A stretch of DNA of 64,000 nt from an uncultured Flavobacterium sp. (lineage in GTDB: Bacteria; Bacteroidota; Bacteroidia; Flavobacteriales; Flavobacteriaceae): the NCBI RefSeq assembly GCF_963422545.1, contig NZ_OY730232.1, forward strand, positions 124,001 to 188,000, given 5' to 3'. A program made the position numbers and the translations under genes. Position 1 is the first letter of the stretch; every line of letters starts with the position of its first letter. Below, piece after piece: positions 1 through 7,927 of the stretch. The notes beneath the pieces were generated by a model. It saw only the letters and a list, made by a program, of their open reading frames with translations. It did no database searches and had not been told where the DNA came from.

Positions 1-248
1 CAGCTTTTTTCATAACATTTGAACATTAGAAATAAAGTATAAATACAATTCCTGTTTCAAGCAGAATTAAACCTATATATCTATCCTTCAAAATATTACC
101 TTTTCATACAAATAAAGACAGTATTTGTATTTCAGATCTAATTTACAAAATTTTTCTTGAATTTCATATTTTTTGACTCTAAGAATAACATCAAAATTCA
201 TAAATATTTTTACTAAACCACTATATTTGATTAAACCTTTTCCTTCAA

Positions 249-902
249 ATGAAAAAATACCTACTTGTAGCACTATTACTTTATATCAATTTATCGAGAT
301 CTCAATCAATAAAATCAGTAGATTCTCTAAATATGGAGATTTGTAAATCTTTAGCTCAAAATAAAGCTTTGAACAATGAAATCAGGATTAATACAATCAA
401 CAATTCTCATATAACTCCTTATCTGGCAAAGTTTAAAGACAGTCTCGTTCAAAGAGAAGTATTTGAACAGATCTTTTTCAGATTACAAAAAAATTGCAAT
501 GAATTTGTAGCGCTTTTTCCAAACAAGCATCCCGAAAGCAGTTGGTCTATGCAAAACGAAAAACCTCTGGACAAAATATCGAAAGAAGAGTGTAATCATT
601 TTGATAAAATTTCAAAGTATTATTATATTGAAAATGATGGCAATAAAGTAGAAGTAACTTTAAGTGATGATTTGTGGATCGAAAAATTTTCTGACGGGAC
701 TTTCTCAAAATTAACTTTCCGAAAAAAAGGAAGTTGCGAATTTGAACTTGAATTTATTGAAAGTAATAATATATCGAGAAAAAACTTAAGCATTAAAGGC
801 GATAAATACCTTTATAAGTTGTATGATGAAGAAAATGAAACCTACAGCGTCTATACTCAAAACAAAGAAACTTATTATACTTTTAAAATATTAAAACAAT
901 AA
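249..902 (+). CDS. Hypothetical secreted protein
   Basis: A 217-residue protein that I do not recognise as a family. It opens with a clear Sec signal peptide (MKKYLLVALLLYINLSRSQS, cleavage probably near residue 19), so it is exported. There is no lipobox cysteine, so it is probably periplasmic or outer-membrane associated. The mature part is charged and mixed alpha/beta in character, with no transmembrane segment and no motif I can name. The ATG at 249 is chosen because it places the signal peptide at the very N-terminus. The gene stands alone: it ends at a bidirectional terminator shared with the convergent dihydrolipoyl dehydrogenase gene. Confidence 0.75.
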   Translation: MKKYLLVALLLYINLSRSQSIKSVDSLNMEICKSLAQNKALNNEIRINTINNSHITPYLAKFKDSLVQREVFEQIFFRLQKNCNEFVALFPNKHPESSWSMQNEKPLDKISKEECNHFDKISKYYYIENDGNKVEVTLSDDLWIEKFSDGTFSKLTFRKKGSCEFELEFIESNNISRKNLSIKGDKYLYKLYDEENETYSVYTQNKETYYTFKILKQ

Positions 903-938
903 AAAAATCGCCGAAATATAAATCCCGGCGGTTTTTTA
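902..938. terminator. Bidirectional rho-independent terminator
   Basis: CGCCG (909-913) pairs with CGGCG (926-930), flanked by an A-run on the left and a T-run on the right. It lies between the convergent stops at 902 and 958 and so can serve both genes. Confidence 0.75.
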
Positions 939-957
939 AAATTATGATTTACGTAAA

Positions 958-2361
958 TTATACGTGTAATGCTCTATTGTCAGTAGCGGCTAATGCAGCT
1001 TCTTTTACCGCTTCCGCGAAAGTTGGATGCGCGTGGCTCATTCTTGAAATATCTTCAGCAGAAGCTTTAAATTCCATTGCTGTAACTGCCTCAGCAATTA
1101 AATCAGCTGTACGTGCTCCAATCATGTGAACTCCTAAAACCTCATCAGTTTTAGCATCAGCAATGATTTTTACGAATCCATCTAAGTCTCCACTAGCTCT
1201 TGCACGACCTAAAGCTTTGAAAGGGAAACTTCCAACTTTGTATTCAGTTCCTGAAGCTTTTACTTGCTCTTCAGTTTGTCCAACTGCAGCAACTTCCGGC
1301 CAAGTGTAAACTACACCAGGAATTAAGTTATAATCGATATGTGGTTTTTGACCAGCTAAGATTTCGGCAACCATAGTTCCTTCTTCTTCCGCTTTGTGCG
1401 CTAACATTGCTCCACGAACAACATCACCAATTGCATAAATATTAGGAACATTAGTTTGTAAATGATCGTTTACTTCTACTTGTCCTCTGTCTGAAATTTT
1501 TACTCCTGCTTTGTCAGCATTTAATCCGTCTGTATAAGGACGACGACCAACAGAAACTAATGAATAATCTCCTTCAAGAGTGATTGTTTCTCCTTTTGCG
1601 TTTTCAGCCTGAACAACAACTGCATCCCCGTTTCTTTCAACTGATTTTACTTTATGAGAAACGTAGAATTTCATTCCTTGTTTTTTCAATACTTTAGTCA
1701 ATTCTTTAGACAAAGCTCCGTCCATTCCAGGAATGATTCTGTCCATGAATTCAACTACAGAAACCTGAGCTCCTAAACGCAAGTAAACTTGTCCAAGCTC
1801 GATTCCGATAACTCCACCACCAATAATAACTAAGTGTTTTGGAACTTCTTTTAAAGCCAACGCTTCTGTAGAAGTGATGATTCTTTCTTTGTCAAGTTTG
1901 ATAAAAGGCAAAGATGATGGTTTTGAACCTGTAGCAATTACAGTATATTTTGCTTCAATAGTTTCAGATGTTCCGTCAGCTTTAGCAACTGCAATGTGTG
2001 TTGCATCTACAAAAGAACCTAAACCATTAAAAACAGTGATTTTATTTTTATCCATTAAGTAGTTGATTCCACCTACGGTTTGATCTACAACTGCTTGTTT
2101 GCGAGCAATCATTTTCTCTAAATTGATTTTTACATCTCCGGAAACTTCGATTCCGTGATCTGCAAAATGTGCAATTTCTGAATAGTGATGTGAAGAAGAT
2201 AATAATGCTTTTGAAGGGATACAACCTACGTTAAGGCAAGTTCCGCCCAAAGAGTTATACTTTTCTACAATTGCTGTTTTGAAACCTAATTGTGCGCAAC
2301 GAATTGCTGATACATATCCGCCAGGACCTGAACCTATAATGACTACGTCAAATGAACTCAT
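958..2361 (-). CDS. lpd: Dihydrolipoyl dehydrogenase (E3)
   Basis: A 467-residue flavoprotein that reoxidises dihydrolipoamide with NAD+ in the pyruvate, 2-oxoglutarate and branched-chain 2-oxoacid dehydrogenase complexes and the glycine cleavage system. It acts in the cytoplasm as a homodimer. Visible features: N-terminal FAD-binding GSGPGG (about residues 10-15), the redox disulfide CLNVGC (Cys42 and Cys47), a second nucleotide-binding motif GGGVIGIE near residue 180, and the C-terminal active-site His-Glu motif HPTFAE (His445, Glu450) supplied to the partner subunit. Length matches the family. No other dehydrogenase-complex genes adjoin it, so it is probably a stand-alone E3 serving several complexes. 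Confidence 0.97.
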   Translation of the reverse strand: MSSFDVVIIGSGPGGYVSAIRCAQLGFKTAIVEKYNSLGGTCLNVGCIPSKALLSSSHHYSEIAHFADHGIEVSGDVKINLEKMIARKQAVVDQTVGGINYLMDKNKITVFNGLGSFVDATHIAVAKADGTSETIEAKYTVIATGSKPSSLPFIKLDKERIITSTEALALKEVPKHLVIIGGGVIGIELGQVYLRLGAQVSVVEFMDRIIPGMDGALSKELTKVLKKQGMKFYVSHKVKSVERNGDAVVVQAENAKGETITLEGDYSLVSVGRRPYTDGLNADKAGVKISDRGQVEVNDHLQTNVPNIYAIGDVVRGAMLAHKAEEEGTMVAEILAGQKPHIDYNLIPGVVYTWPEVAAVGQTEEQVKASGTEYKVGSFPFKALGRARASGDLDGFVKIIADAKTDEVLGVHMIGARTADLIAEAVTAMEFKASAEDISRMSHAHPTFAEAVKEAALAATDNRALHV

Positions 2362-2439
2362 AGTAATTTGTTTTTATTTTTTTAGCGGTTACAAAATTAA
2401 GCAATAAAGTTCTGTTTAAAGTTTAAATCTCAATGTTTT

Positions 2440-2576
2440 TTGTGTGAAATTTAAGGTAAGGTTTTTGCCACGAAGACACAAAGGCACAAAGCTTTTTTGG
2501 ATTGCGAATTTAACTGCAATGTTTGCTAAGTTTTGTTTTTTTAGTCTCGCGAAGTCGCGAAATTTTTTATTCTTTT
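2440..2576. repeat. Spacer with dispersed Flavobacterium-type repeat
   Basis: The spacer holds a run of the type gccacgaagacacaaaggca followed by a GCGAAGTCGCGAA palindrome (about 2549-2561). I know similar 'cacgaaggcacaaag' runs as dispersed intergenic repeats in flavobacteria. I see no gene here; short open frames across it lack coding character. Confidence 0.45.
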
Positions 2577-2945
2577 TTAAACTATATTTTGAGAAGGACC
2601 TTCTCTTCTCATCAATCCTCCTTCACCTTTCACTAATCGAAACAATCTGTAAACTACATGAACAAGTTCGTCTTGATTACACCAATAGTCTTCAATTTTT
2701 CCAAATGTTTTATAATCAGAAATATTAAATCCTTCTTCAATATCATTATACCAAATTACTTGATGACCAAAAATACCAACAACCCAAAATCCACCTCCTA
2801 ACTCACCATATTCTTTCTCTTCCCATTTTATTGGATCAATTTTAATCAAATCCCAAAAATTTTTTAATTCTCCATCTAGATCTTTTTCTATTTTCTGAAT
2901 TTTATCATAGAGTTCATTTAGTGATATTGGTCCCCATTGTTCCAT
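2577..2945 (-). CDS. Hypothetical cytosolic protein
   Basis: A 122-residue acidic protein without signal peptide or membrane segment. It is rich in Trp, Tyr and Gly in the middle (the stretch GGGFWVVGIFGHQVIWYNDI around residues 51-70), a pattern seen in small immunity-like or SUKH-like beta-rich domains. I cannot assign it to a named family. No toxin gene lies beside it, so an immunity role is only a guess. It is monocistronic and flanked by repeat-filled spacers on both sides, which fits an acquired gene. Confidence 0.6.
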   Translation of the reverse strand: MEQWGPISLNELYDKIQKIEKDLDGELKNFWDLIKIDPIKWEEKEYGELGGGFWVVGIFGHQVIWYNDIEEGFNISDYKTFGKIEDYWCNQDELVHVVYRLFRLVKGEGGLMRREGPSQNIV

Positions 2946-3108
2946 TACTATAGATATTTATTATTAGCTTCAAATTTAAAAAATTTCATTTCTGGAATTA
3001 TAAAAAGTTTTTCTCGCAGATTTAGCAGATAACGCAGATTTTTTATTTCTCGTAAAATCACAAAGATGTAAACATTCAACTTTGAACCTTAGAAACTCGT
3101 CCTGTTTT

Positions 3109-3310
3109 AGACGCACAGCAGTGCGTCTCTACGCAAAACCTTTGAACCTTTGCCTCTCTGAACCTTTGCACCTAAAACCTTAGAAGCTCAGCAACTCAGA
3201 ACCTCAATTAGACGCACTGCTGTGCGCCTCTACACAAAACCTTTCAACCTTTGCCTCTCTGAACCTTTGCACCTAAAAACTTAGAATCTCAGCAACTCAG
3301 AACCTCAGTA
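3109..3310. repeat. Two tandem copies of a ~101-bp repeat
   Basis: The unit starts at 3109 and again at 3210. Each copy opens with a palindrome (GACGCAC..GTGCGTC in copy 1, one mismatch in copy 2), continues with 'aacctttgcctctctgaacc' and ends 'agcaactcagaacctca'. The copies differ at a few scattered positions, so the duplication is not fresh. The right edge abuts the stop of the Lrp gene at 3314. Confidence 0.8.
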
Positions 3311-3313
3311 CCT

Positions 3314-3769
3314 TTAAAAAATCACCGTCGAATTCTTTACCTCGCTAATCATAAACATACTTTGTGTACTGCCAATGTGTTGTAAAGTTGTGAGTTTTGT
3401 TACCAAAAATTCGCGATAAGCTTCCATATCTTTTACCAGGACTTTCAAGATATAATCATAATCGCCACTTACGTGATGACATTCTAAAACTTCGTTGAGC
3501 TTGATGACTTCGCTTTCGAATTTGGTTAGAAATTCCTTTGTGTGCTGAATGAGTTTTAAATGACAAAAAACTACAAATCCTTTTTCCATTTTTGATTTGT
3601 CGACTAAAGCTACGTAGTTTTTGATTATTCCTTCGCGCTCTAATTTTTTGATTCTTTCGTAAACGGCAGTTACGGAAAGGTTGAGTTTTAAGGACAATTC
3701 TTTGGTTGTTTTTTTACTGTCGGTTTGTAATAGAATCAAGAGTTTTTTGTCGGTGGCGTCTAAAGTCAT
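3314..3769 (-). CDS. Lrp/AsnC-family transcriptional regulator
   Basis: A 151-residue regulator of the feast/famine family: an N-terminal winged helix (residues 1-60, including the recognition region around SLKLNLSVTAVYERIKKLER) followed by an alpha/beta RAM ligand-binding domain (residues 65-150; GDYDYILKV is a typical core strand). Such proteins form octamers and sense amino acids. The gene is divergent from the methionine gamma-lyase-like gene at 4130, with 360 bp between the starts. By analogy with other Lrp/target pairs it probably controls that gene in response to methionine, leucine or a related amino acid. That is an inference from position. Confidence 0.9.
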   Translation of the reverse strand: MTLDATDKKLLILLQTDSKKTTKELSLKLNLSVTAVYERIKKLEREGIIKNYVALVDKSKMEKGFVVFCHLKLIQHTKEFLTKFESEVIKLNEVLECHHVSGDYDYILKVLVKDMEAYREFLVTKLTTLQHIGSTQSMFMISEVKNSTVIF

Positions 3770-3943
3770 TTTTGCTGGTTTTATAAAATGAAAGAAAATC
3801 TAGTTATTTGGTTTTTACAGATCAAATTTAGAACAATAATCTTTATAAAGTAATTTTTATAGTTTTAAAATCTAATTACTAAACATATCATTGATTAATT
3901 TTCTAATAAGATGTTATTTTGGATAGAATTTATTTTGAAAACG

Positions 3944-4030
3944 AGAGCCTAGCCCTGATAGAAGTGGAAATCCTTTTGTGCCGGGGTTCGACACAAAAGA
4001 TTGAAACGGATAGCAGGAAATAGCTACTGA
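3944..4030 (+). ncRNA. Structured RNA element resembling the Flavo-1 motif
   Basis: About 87 bases with a strong hairpin: CTTTTGTG (3973-3980) pairs with CACAAAAG (3992-3999). It is flanked by conserved blocks AGCCCTGATAG on the left and CGGATAGCAGGAAATAGCT on the right. A second copy with the same blocks lies at 11062-11150 on the minus strand; differences fall mainly between the blocks. I associate this pattern with the Flavo-1 RNA motif of Flavobacteria, whose function is unknown, but the name is from memory. It lies about 100 bp upstream of the PLP-enzyme gene and could be in its leader. Confidence 0.55.
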
Positions 4031-4129
4031 AAATTCCAAAAAATAAATTCCAAATTCCAATGGGAATGGCAAAAAACAATAATACTAACTAGAGGACGAA
4101 ATTGCTTCGTTCCTCGCAATAACATAAAA

Positions 4130-5332
4130 ATGAAAGACTTTAATCCAGCTGATAAAATTCAGGATTTACAATACTTTGGGGAATTTGGTGGTGTGAATCC
4201 GTCGATTTCTGATTCTTCTACTTATACGTTTCTTTCTGCAAAAACGATGTTTGACACTTTTGAAGGAAACATGGAAGGCTGTTATTTGTATTCACGTCAT
4301 TCGTCGCCAAGTAATTTGTATTTAGATCAGGCTCTGGCAGCGATGGAAGGAACGGAAACGGCGAATGTTTCGGCTTCAGGAATGGGAGCGATTACACCTA
4401 CTTTATTACAGCTTTGTGGCGCTGGCGATCATATTGTTTCAAGCAGAACGATTTATGGTGGAACTTATGCTTTCCTGAAAAACTTTACCCCTCGTTTGGG
4501 TATTGAAACAAGCTTTGTAGACATTACTAAACTTGATGTTGTAGAGGCGGCGATTACACCAAAAACAAAAGTTTTGTATTGCGAAACAGTGAGTAATCCG
4601 TTATTGGAAGTGGCTGATATTGCAAGTTTAGCAAAAATTGCTAAAAAGCATAATTTGAAATTAGTGGTTGATAATACTTTTTCGCCTTTATCAGTTTCTC
4701 CTGCAAAATTAGGTGCTGATATCGTGATTCATAGTTTGACAAAGTATATTAACGGAAGCAGCGATACGGTTGGTGGTGTAACTTGTGCGTCTAAAGAATT
4801 TATCAATTCACTGAAAAATGTAAACTCTGGAGCGAGCATGCTTTTGGGACCAACAATGGATAGCTTACGTTCTGCAAGTGTGATGAAAAATCTTCGAACG
4901 CTACATATCAGAATTAAACAACACAGCCATAATGCACATGTTTTGGCAGACAAATTTGAAAAAGACGGACTTAAAACGGTTTATCCGGGATTGAAAAGTC
5001 ACCCAAGTCACGAATTGTATAAAACGATGATTAATCCTGAATATGGTTTTGGCGGAATGATGACAATTGACGTTGGGACTTTGGCGAAAGCCAATGAATT
5101 GATGGAGTTAATGCAAGCCAGAAATCTTGGATATTTAGCGGTAAGTTTAGGATTCTATAAAACATTATTCAGCGCGCCTGGAACTTCTACTTCTAGTGAA
5201 ATTCCGTTAGAGGAACAACACGAAATGGGATTGACGGATGGTTTGATTCGTTTTTCGATTGGGTTGGATAATGATATTGAGCGTACTTATAAAATGATGA
5301 AGGAGTGTATGGTGGAACTTGGAATTTTATAG
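4130..5332 (+). CDS. Methionine gamma-lyase-like PLP enzyme
   Basis: A 400-residue Cys/Met-metabolism PLP-dependent enzyme (cystathionine gamma-synthase/lyase fold type I). Visible features: the substrate-loop region around YSRHSSPSNL, ASGMGAI near residue 83, and the PLP-lysine motif HSLTKYINGSSD with Lys205. The family contains cystathionine gamma-synthase, cystathionine gamma/beta-lyase, O-acetylhomoserine sulfhydrylase and methionine gamma-lyase. Sequence alone cannot decide between them. I favour methionine gamma-lyase (methionine to 2-oxobutyrate, methanethiol and ammonia) because the gene sits alone beside an Lrp regulator and not in a biosynthetic operon. The ATG at 4130 gives a normal family length. 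A Flavo-1-like element and a small hairpin (4093-4116) precede it. Confidence 0.8.
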   Translation: MKDFNPADKIQDLQYFGEFGGVNPSISDSSTYTFLSAKTMFDTFEGNMEGCYLYSRHSSPSNLYLDQALAAMEGTETANVSASGMGAITPTLLQLCGAGDHIVSSRTIYGGTYAFLKNFTPRLGIETSFVDITKLDVVEAAITPKTKVLYCETVSNPLLEVADIASLAKIAKKHNLKLVVDNTFSPLSVSPAKLGADIVIHSLTKYINGSSDTVGGVTCASKEFINSLKNVNSGASMLLGPTMDSLRSASVMKNLRTLHIRIKQHSHNAHVLADKFEKDGLKTVYPGLKSHPSHELYKTMINPEYGFGGMMTIDVGTLAKANELMELMQARNLGYLAVSLGFYKTLFSAPGTSTSSEIPLEEQHEMGLTDGLIRFSIGLDNDIERTYKMMKECMVELGIL

Positions 5333-5472
5333 ATTTTGCCCACTGATTTTACTGGTTTTACTGATTAACACAGATGCATTCTTTTGAAATGCACAATTTT
5401 TCCATTTAATTCACGAAAGTAATTATTAAAAAATTCGTGAATTCGTGGCGATTTTAAACTTAAAAAGTAAAT

Positions 5473-5496
5473 CTGCTCCCGAGCTCTCGGGACTGC
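5473..5496. repeat. Short palindrome flanked by CTGC direct repeats
   Basis: TCCCGAG-CT-CTCGGGA (5477-5492) is bracketed by CTGC at 5473-5476 and 5493-5496. It interrupts an otherwise familiar 'aaatctgcgtgaaa' intergenic motif, so it looks like a tiny insertion with a target duplication. Confidence 0.5.
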
Positions 5497-5580
5497 GTGA
5501 AAAAAAAACTTATGATAACCTTACAAAAGCAAAACATTTCTTTATAAATAAATTTGCACGTTTTTTTATTAGTTTGTTTA

Positions 5581-5618
5581 AATCCGCTGGAGATCTTTCT
5601 CTAAGCGGATTTTTTTTT
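5581..5618 (+). terminator. Rho-independent terminator
   Basis: AATCCGCT (5581-5588) pairs with AGCGGATT (5604-5611), extended inward by GAGA/TCTC, then a run of eight or more T. It lies 250 bp past the PLP-enzyme stop. A TAnnTTTG box at 5549-5556 just upstream leaves open that it ends a short separate transcript. Confidence 0.75.
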
Positions 5619-5623
5619 GCGTA

Positions 5624-5662
5624 AAAAAACCGTTCTGAAAATAATCTCAGAACGGTTTTTCG
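5624..5662. terminator. Terminator of the APC permease gene (bidirectional)
   Basis: AAAACCGTTCTGA and TCAGAACGGTTTT form a 13-bp stem with A and T tails on both sides, immediately downstream of the minus-strand permease stop at 5690. Confidence 0.85.
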
Positions 5663-5689
5663 TATATAACTTTTTACATTTTACAAGGG

Positions 5690-7624
5690 TTAAACCTTCT
5701 CAACAAAATTCAGTTTACTATTTTTTCGGCTAAACGTAAAGTAAATAATCAATCCGATTAATAACCAGATTGTGAAATAAATCCAGTTCCAAACGCTTAA
5801 TTCGGCCATCATGTACAAACAACATATTAGTCCTAAAAGCGGAATTAAAGATAAATTTTGTCTGAATGACCAAACCGCTAATCCAGCTAAAACGAATATG
5901 AAAATCCACATTGGGATTTTGTGTTTAAATAAGTTGAAACCAGATTCGTATTTTAGAGAATCATTGATTGGCAATCCTTTTACAACCTCAGCATATTTTG
6001 CTTCATCGTCTTGATATTGGCTCAATAAATGCTCTAAATCTGATGTTTCGGCAGTTTTATTATGAACATCGATACTTTCTAAATAATTGAAAACTTTCGT
6101 CGATTCTTCTTTATTTAAAGATGTAATAATTGTCGTAGCGTCATTTGTTTGTGCTTCATTATTAATAAAAGCCATTGTCACTTTATTATTAAAAGCAAAA
6201 GCATAATACAATCCGGCAATCATTAAAACAGGTAAAATAAATTTTGAATTGATATAAGGTGTTTTGAATTTTCCTCTTGGAATATCCGGTTTATTTTGCA
6301 ATACCAAAACTCCCGCACAAACTAATACAAAGGCAAACAAAGTTCCTATACTACATAAATCTGTTACCATAGTCAAGTTCAAAAACAAAGCCGGAACCGC
6401 TACCACAAAACCGGTTACAATTGTCGCAAATGACGGTGTTTTGAATTTTGGATGCACTGTAGAAAATTTCTTTGGCAATAAACCATCACGGCTCATACTC
6501 ATCCATATACGAGGCTGTCCCATCTGGAAAACCAATAAAACACTTGCCATAGCAATCACCGCACTTACGGCAATAATTCCCGACATCCATTTTAGATTTA
6601 ATTTATCGAAAACAAATGCCAGAGGATCTCCAACATTCAATTCGTTATAACGCACCATTCCGGTTAAAACCAAGGCAATAGCAATATATAAAGTAGTACA
6701 AATAATGATCGCCCACATCATTCCGCGTGGTAAATCACGTTGCGGATTTTTACATTCCTCAGCAGTTGTAGAGATGGCATCAAAACCAATATAAGCAAAG
6801 AAAACAGCCGAAACTCCTTTTAAAACTCCACTTACACCATTTGGCGCAAACGGATTCCAGTTAGCAGTATCAACATAAAATATACCCACCGCAATAACTA
6901 AAAGTACGATACAAAGTTTTACAACCACCATTGCATTACTGGCGTTACGAGATTCTTTCATCCCTCTATAAACCAAGGCCGTAATTAAAATAATAATGAA
7001 CAAAGCAGGTAAATCAGCAACAAAATGGAAAGAACCAATCGTTGGTGCCGTTGTCCAGGCTGTATGAGCAGCTTGTAAAGATGCACTTAAATTTTCGAAC
7101 GATTTTCCGCCTTGCATTAAAGCAGTGGCATCTTTAAACCCGTTTGAAGCCGTTAGATAATCCATTTGAATCCATTGTGGCAAATGGATCCCCCCACTCT
7201 GGAGCAGTCCCGTAAAATAATCACTCCACGAAATGGCGACCGTTATATTCCCTACAGCATATTCCATAATTAAAGCCCAGCCAATAATCCAGGCAATAAT
7301 TTCTCCAAAAGCAACATACGAGTATGTATAAGCACTTCCTGAAACCGGAACCATCGAGGCAAATTCCGCGTAAGCAAAAGCAGCAAAACTACAGGCTAAT
7401 GCAGTAAATAAAAACAAGAAAATAACAGCCGGACCACCATCTGCGCTGGCTTTTCCGATAGTACTAAAAATACCTGCTCCAACAATCGCCGCAATTCCAA
7501 ATGCAGTTAAATCTCTAGTAGTCAAATGCTTTCCTAATGCATTATGACCATCTGCTTCATTTTTTGCAACTTGTTTCAGAATATCTTGTACCGTTTTTTT
7601 ACGGAATAAACCTGATAATGCCAT
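5690..7624 (-). CDS. APC-superfamily amino acid permease
   Basis: A 644-residue inner-membrane transporter of the amino acid-polyamine-organocation superfamily, closest in feel to cationic amino acid transporters (CAT/YfnA type). The N-terminal TM1 signature GIAAIVGAGIFSTIG (about residues 43-57) is the helix-breaking substrate-binding segment of the family, followed by about a dozen further hydrophobic helices. Two hydrophilic insertions stand out: a loop near residues 140-190, and one of about 85 residues near 495-580 before the last two or three helices. They make it longer than the usual 460-500 residues. The substrate cannot be read from sequence. It is a single gene with its own terminator. 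Confidence 0.9.
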   Translation of the reverse strand: MALSGLFRKKTVQDILKQVAKNEADGHNALGKHLTTRDLTAFGIAAIVGAGIFSTIGKASADGGPAVIFLFLFTALACSFAAFAYAEFASMVPVSGSAYTYSYVAFGEIIAWIIGWALIMEYAVGNITVAISWSDYFTGLLQSGGIHLPQWIQMDYLTASNGFKDATALMQGGKSFENLSASLQAAHTAWTTAPTIGSFHFVADLPALFIIILITALVYRGMKESRNASNAMVVVKLCIVLLVIAVGIFYVDTANWNPFAPNGVSGVLKGVSAVFFAYIGFDAISTTAEECKNPQRDLPRGMMWAIIICTTLYIAIALVLTGMVRYNELNVGDPLAFVFDKLNLKWMSGIIAVSAVIAMASVLLVFQMGQPRIWMSMSRDGLLPKKFSTVHPKFKTPSFATIVTGFVVAVPALFLNLTMVTDLCSIGTLFAFVLVCAGVLVLQNKPDIPRGKFKTPYINSKFILPVLMIAGLYYAFAFNNKVTMAFINNEAQTNDATTIITSLNKEESTKVFNYLESIDVHNKTAETSDLEHLLSQYQDDEAKYAEVVKGLPINDSLKYESGFNLFKHKIPMWIFIFVLAGLAVWSFRQNLSLIPLLGLICCLYMMAELSVWNWIYFTIWLLIGLIIYFTFSRKNSKLNFVEKV

Positions 7625-7739
7625 ATGTGATTTTGCTTTTAAAATTAATATCTTTCAGTCTTTATGGTTTTATTTTGCAAATAATGTAAAAATTATCCTG
7701 ATTTCAAATATATAAAACGATTTTGTTTTTATTAGAATA

Positions 7740-7920
7740 TTTTTTGCCCACGGATTTTGCGGATTAAACAGATAAACGCGAATTCTTCTAATATAAATTT
7801 CACGCAGATTTAAAATGATTTAAGCAGATATACACAAATTAATTTTAATAAGAATCTAATTAAATCTGCTTAAATTTGTAGAATCTGCGAGAAAAAAAAA
7901 AATCCGTTCTCATCCGCGCG
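7740..7920. repeat. Spacer of dispersed 'cgcagatttaa' repeats
   Basis: Holds repeated and inverted forms of the 'aatctgcttaaatctgcg' motif: a copy reading cgcagatttaaaatgattta (from 7802) and its inverse near 7860-7890, plus ccacggattttgcggatt at 7748. It contains no gene. Related runs occur at 3010-3040, 5440-5500 and 23070-23150. Confidence 0.5.
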
Positions 7921-7927
7921 CCATCTC

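Noticed and set aside
3944..4030. SAM riboswitch upstream of the methionine-related gene
   Set aside because: I see no SAM-I/II/III type core, and the same element occurs before an unrelated dehydrogenase gene.
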